Shown: piece by piece, positions 43,231 to 43,656 of the stretch
How the letters are laid out: each line of letters opens with the position of its first letter
How positions within the stretch are numbered: the stretch's first letter is position 1
Assembly (NCBI GenBank): GCA_024403515.1
Contig: JAKSRS010000017.1
Location: forward strand, 1 to 43,656
Direction: 5' to 3'
Source of the DNA: Lachnospiraceae bacterium
Lineage (GTDB): Bacteria > Bacillota > Clostridia > Lachnospirales > Lachnospiraceae
DNA length: 43,656 nt
Translations under genes and position numbers: made by a program
The notes under the pieces: model-generated
What the model saw: the letters and a program-made list of their open reading frames with translations, nothing else
Database searches by the model: none
What the model was told of the DNA's origin: nothing

Positions 43231-43292
43231 CTAAAATCAAAGATAACACCCTGGGCAAGTTTACTTGTCAAAGGGTGTATTTTTGATTTTAG
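43231..43292 (+). terminator. Long hairpin after rlmH, probable (bidirectional) terminator
   Basis: The arms 43231-43252 and 43272-43292 pair over 21 bp with one bulged A and one G-T pair; the outer part is CTAAAATCAAA with TTTGATTTTAG, the inner part ACACCCT with AGGGTGT. The loop can close further through CAAGT and ACTTG. The T-rich 3' arm after the ACACCCT stem makes it a terminator for the rlmH transcript; by symmetry it could also stop transcription from the right. Confidence 0.8.
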
Positions 43293-43297
43293 GCATT

Positions 43298-43358
43298 GCA
43301 GAGCAAACAGTTAGCGAACAGAAGCGAAGCGGATGTGAGCTAAGTGTGCTCTCGCTAT
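43298..43358 (+). repeat. 61-nt direct repeat, copy 1
   Basis: Starts GCAGAGCAAACAG and ends TGCTCTCGCTAT. It is identical over 61 bases to copy 2 at 43374-43434. The unit folds on itself: AGAGCA with TGCTCT and TTAGC with GCTAA enclose a purine-rich loop containing GAAGCGAAGCGGATG. Confidence 0.9.
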
Positions 43359-43373
43359 TCACGTAGATAAGAA

Positions 43374-43434
43374 GCAGAGCAAACAGTTAGCGAACAGAAG
43401 CGAAGCGGATGTGAGCTAAGTGTGCTCTCGCTAT
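43374..43434 (+). repeat. 61-nt direct repeat, copy 2
   Basis: Identical to copy 1, 15 bases behind its end (period 76). It is followed by ATAGC rather than TCAC, so this copy lacks the full inverted-repeat end of copy 1. Confidence 0.9.
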
Positions 43435-43656
43435 ATAGCAACGATATTGGTCAGAAAATCTGCAGAATATGATACGCTTTTTTCAACAGAGTTATCACTT
43501 CTGTAGACTAATGAAGAAATGTGTATACAGAGTTTTTGACTCTGTATACTAGTAGATTTTTAAGATTTTTTAAGATGATTTAGGTTATAATCTAGACAGA
43601 TAAAATTTCGGTTTTCATAACCTGACAAAAGTTCGCAAACAAGGAAATGTACAGAT
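43435..43656 (+). other. Gene-free A/T-rich stretch at the right edge
   Basis: No gene is visible. It holds the hairpin at 43523-43549 and a TATAAT (43586-43591) without a good -35, which might be a promoter for a gene beyond the window. No DnaA-box cluster was found. Confidence 0.6.
43523..43549 (+). other. Perfect 11-bp hairpin
   Basis: GTATACAGAGT (43523-43533), loop TTTTG, ACTCTGTATAC (43539-43549). A T-run starts only 7 bases after the stem (43557), so it is a possible weak terminator, an operator or the leader of a gene to the right. Confidence 0.6.

Larger units (their letters stand above)
43211..43362 (+). repeat. MITE-like element with 16-bp terminal inverted repeats
   Basis: GTGAATAGCGAGAGCA (43211-43226) is the exact reverse complement of TGCTCTCGCTATTCAC (43347-43362). 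Between them lie a long hairpin (43231-43292) and the first copy of a 61-nt repeat. The 152-base length and the terminal inverted repeats look like a small non-coding element. There is no clear target-site duplication at its ends. Confidence 0.6.

Noticed and set aside
43298..43434. CRISPR array
   Set aside because: Only two 61-nt units with a 15-base gap and internal self-complementarity; no further repeats or cas genes.
43440..43656. Replication origin near rlmH
   Set aside because: rlmH is near oriC in some Firmicutes, but I found no cluster of DnaA boxes (TTATCCACA type) and no dnaA, dnaN or gidA gene.

Overview
All genes in this A/T-rich window lie on the + strand, and their closest family resemblances are to anaerobic Firmicutes of the Clostridia, most likely Lachnospiraceae (a Butyrivibrio, Pseudobutyrivibrio or Lachnospira relative). 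The reasons are an ATP-type PEP carboxykinase, a clostridial 6S RNA, an isopropylmalate-synthase-like (Re) citrate synthase instead of the common Si type, Rex, NfnAB, formate-THF ligase, and class B sortase with BspA-like leucine-rich-repeat surface proteins. The genus is inferred from gene content only. I see no phage, IS transposase, CRISPR array, rRNA or tRNA.

Layout. 1-2737: the 3' part of pckA, a strong terminator, truA, a 6S RNA with its own promoter, and a BrkB/YihY membrane protein whose start codon lies just behind the 6S terminator. 2738-8090: an M18 aminopeptidase with a near-consensus promoter, then queA, an LTA-synthase-like membrane sulfatase and a PilZ protein, closed by a terminator. 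8177-10884: an EF-G paralogue and an orphan HPt protein, each followed by a terminator. 10938-19842: a surface-display operon with a class B sortase and two large LRR proteins that share a C-terminal stalk and end in xPxTGD sorting signals. 19895-24297: a citrate/2-oxoglutarate operon (Re-citrate-synthase-like enzyme, GntR/FCD regulator, NADP isocitrate dehydrogenase, nitroreductase), with a GntR-type palindrome on the -10 box. 24311-27247: rex under a consensus promoter embedded in Rex-like half sites, a coiled-coil protein of unknown function and the NAD(P)H-hydrate repair enzyme. 27282-43292: a tightly packed run of 13 genes with gaps of at most about 26 nt: a CorC-type CBS protein, YebC, O-acetylhomoserine sulfhydrylase, a GT2 glycosyltransferase and membrane partner, ftsK, fhs, folD, a zinc-ribbon/TPR protein, nfnA, nfnB, a second zinc-ribbon membrane protein and rlmH. 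43211-43656: a non-coding stretch with a MITE-like inverted-repeat element, a 61-nt direct repeat and strong hairpins.

How the genes fit together. A redox theme runs through the right half: Rex senses NADH/NAD+, Nnr repairs damaged NAD(P)H, isocitrate dehydrogenase and NfnAB feed NADPH pools, and Fhs/FolD run one-carbon metabolism. The left and middle parts serve the envelope: sortase with its substrates, an LTA-synthase-like enzyme, and later a GT2/GT-C-like pair. The best candidates for something not well described are the sortase/LRR display operon with its shared stalk, the autoregulated citrate operon, the arrangement of Rex-like sites around the rex promoter, and the inverted-repeat element that begins at the rlmH stop codon.
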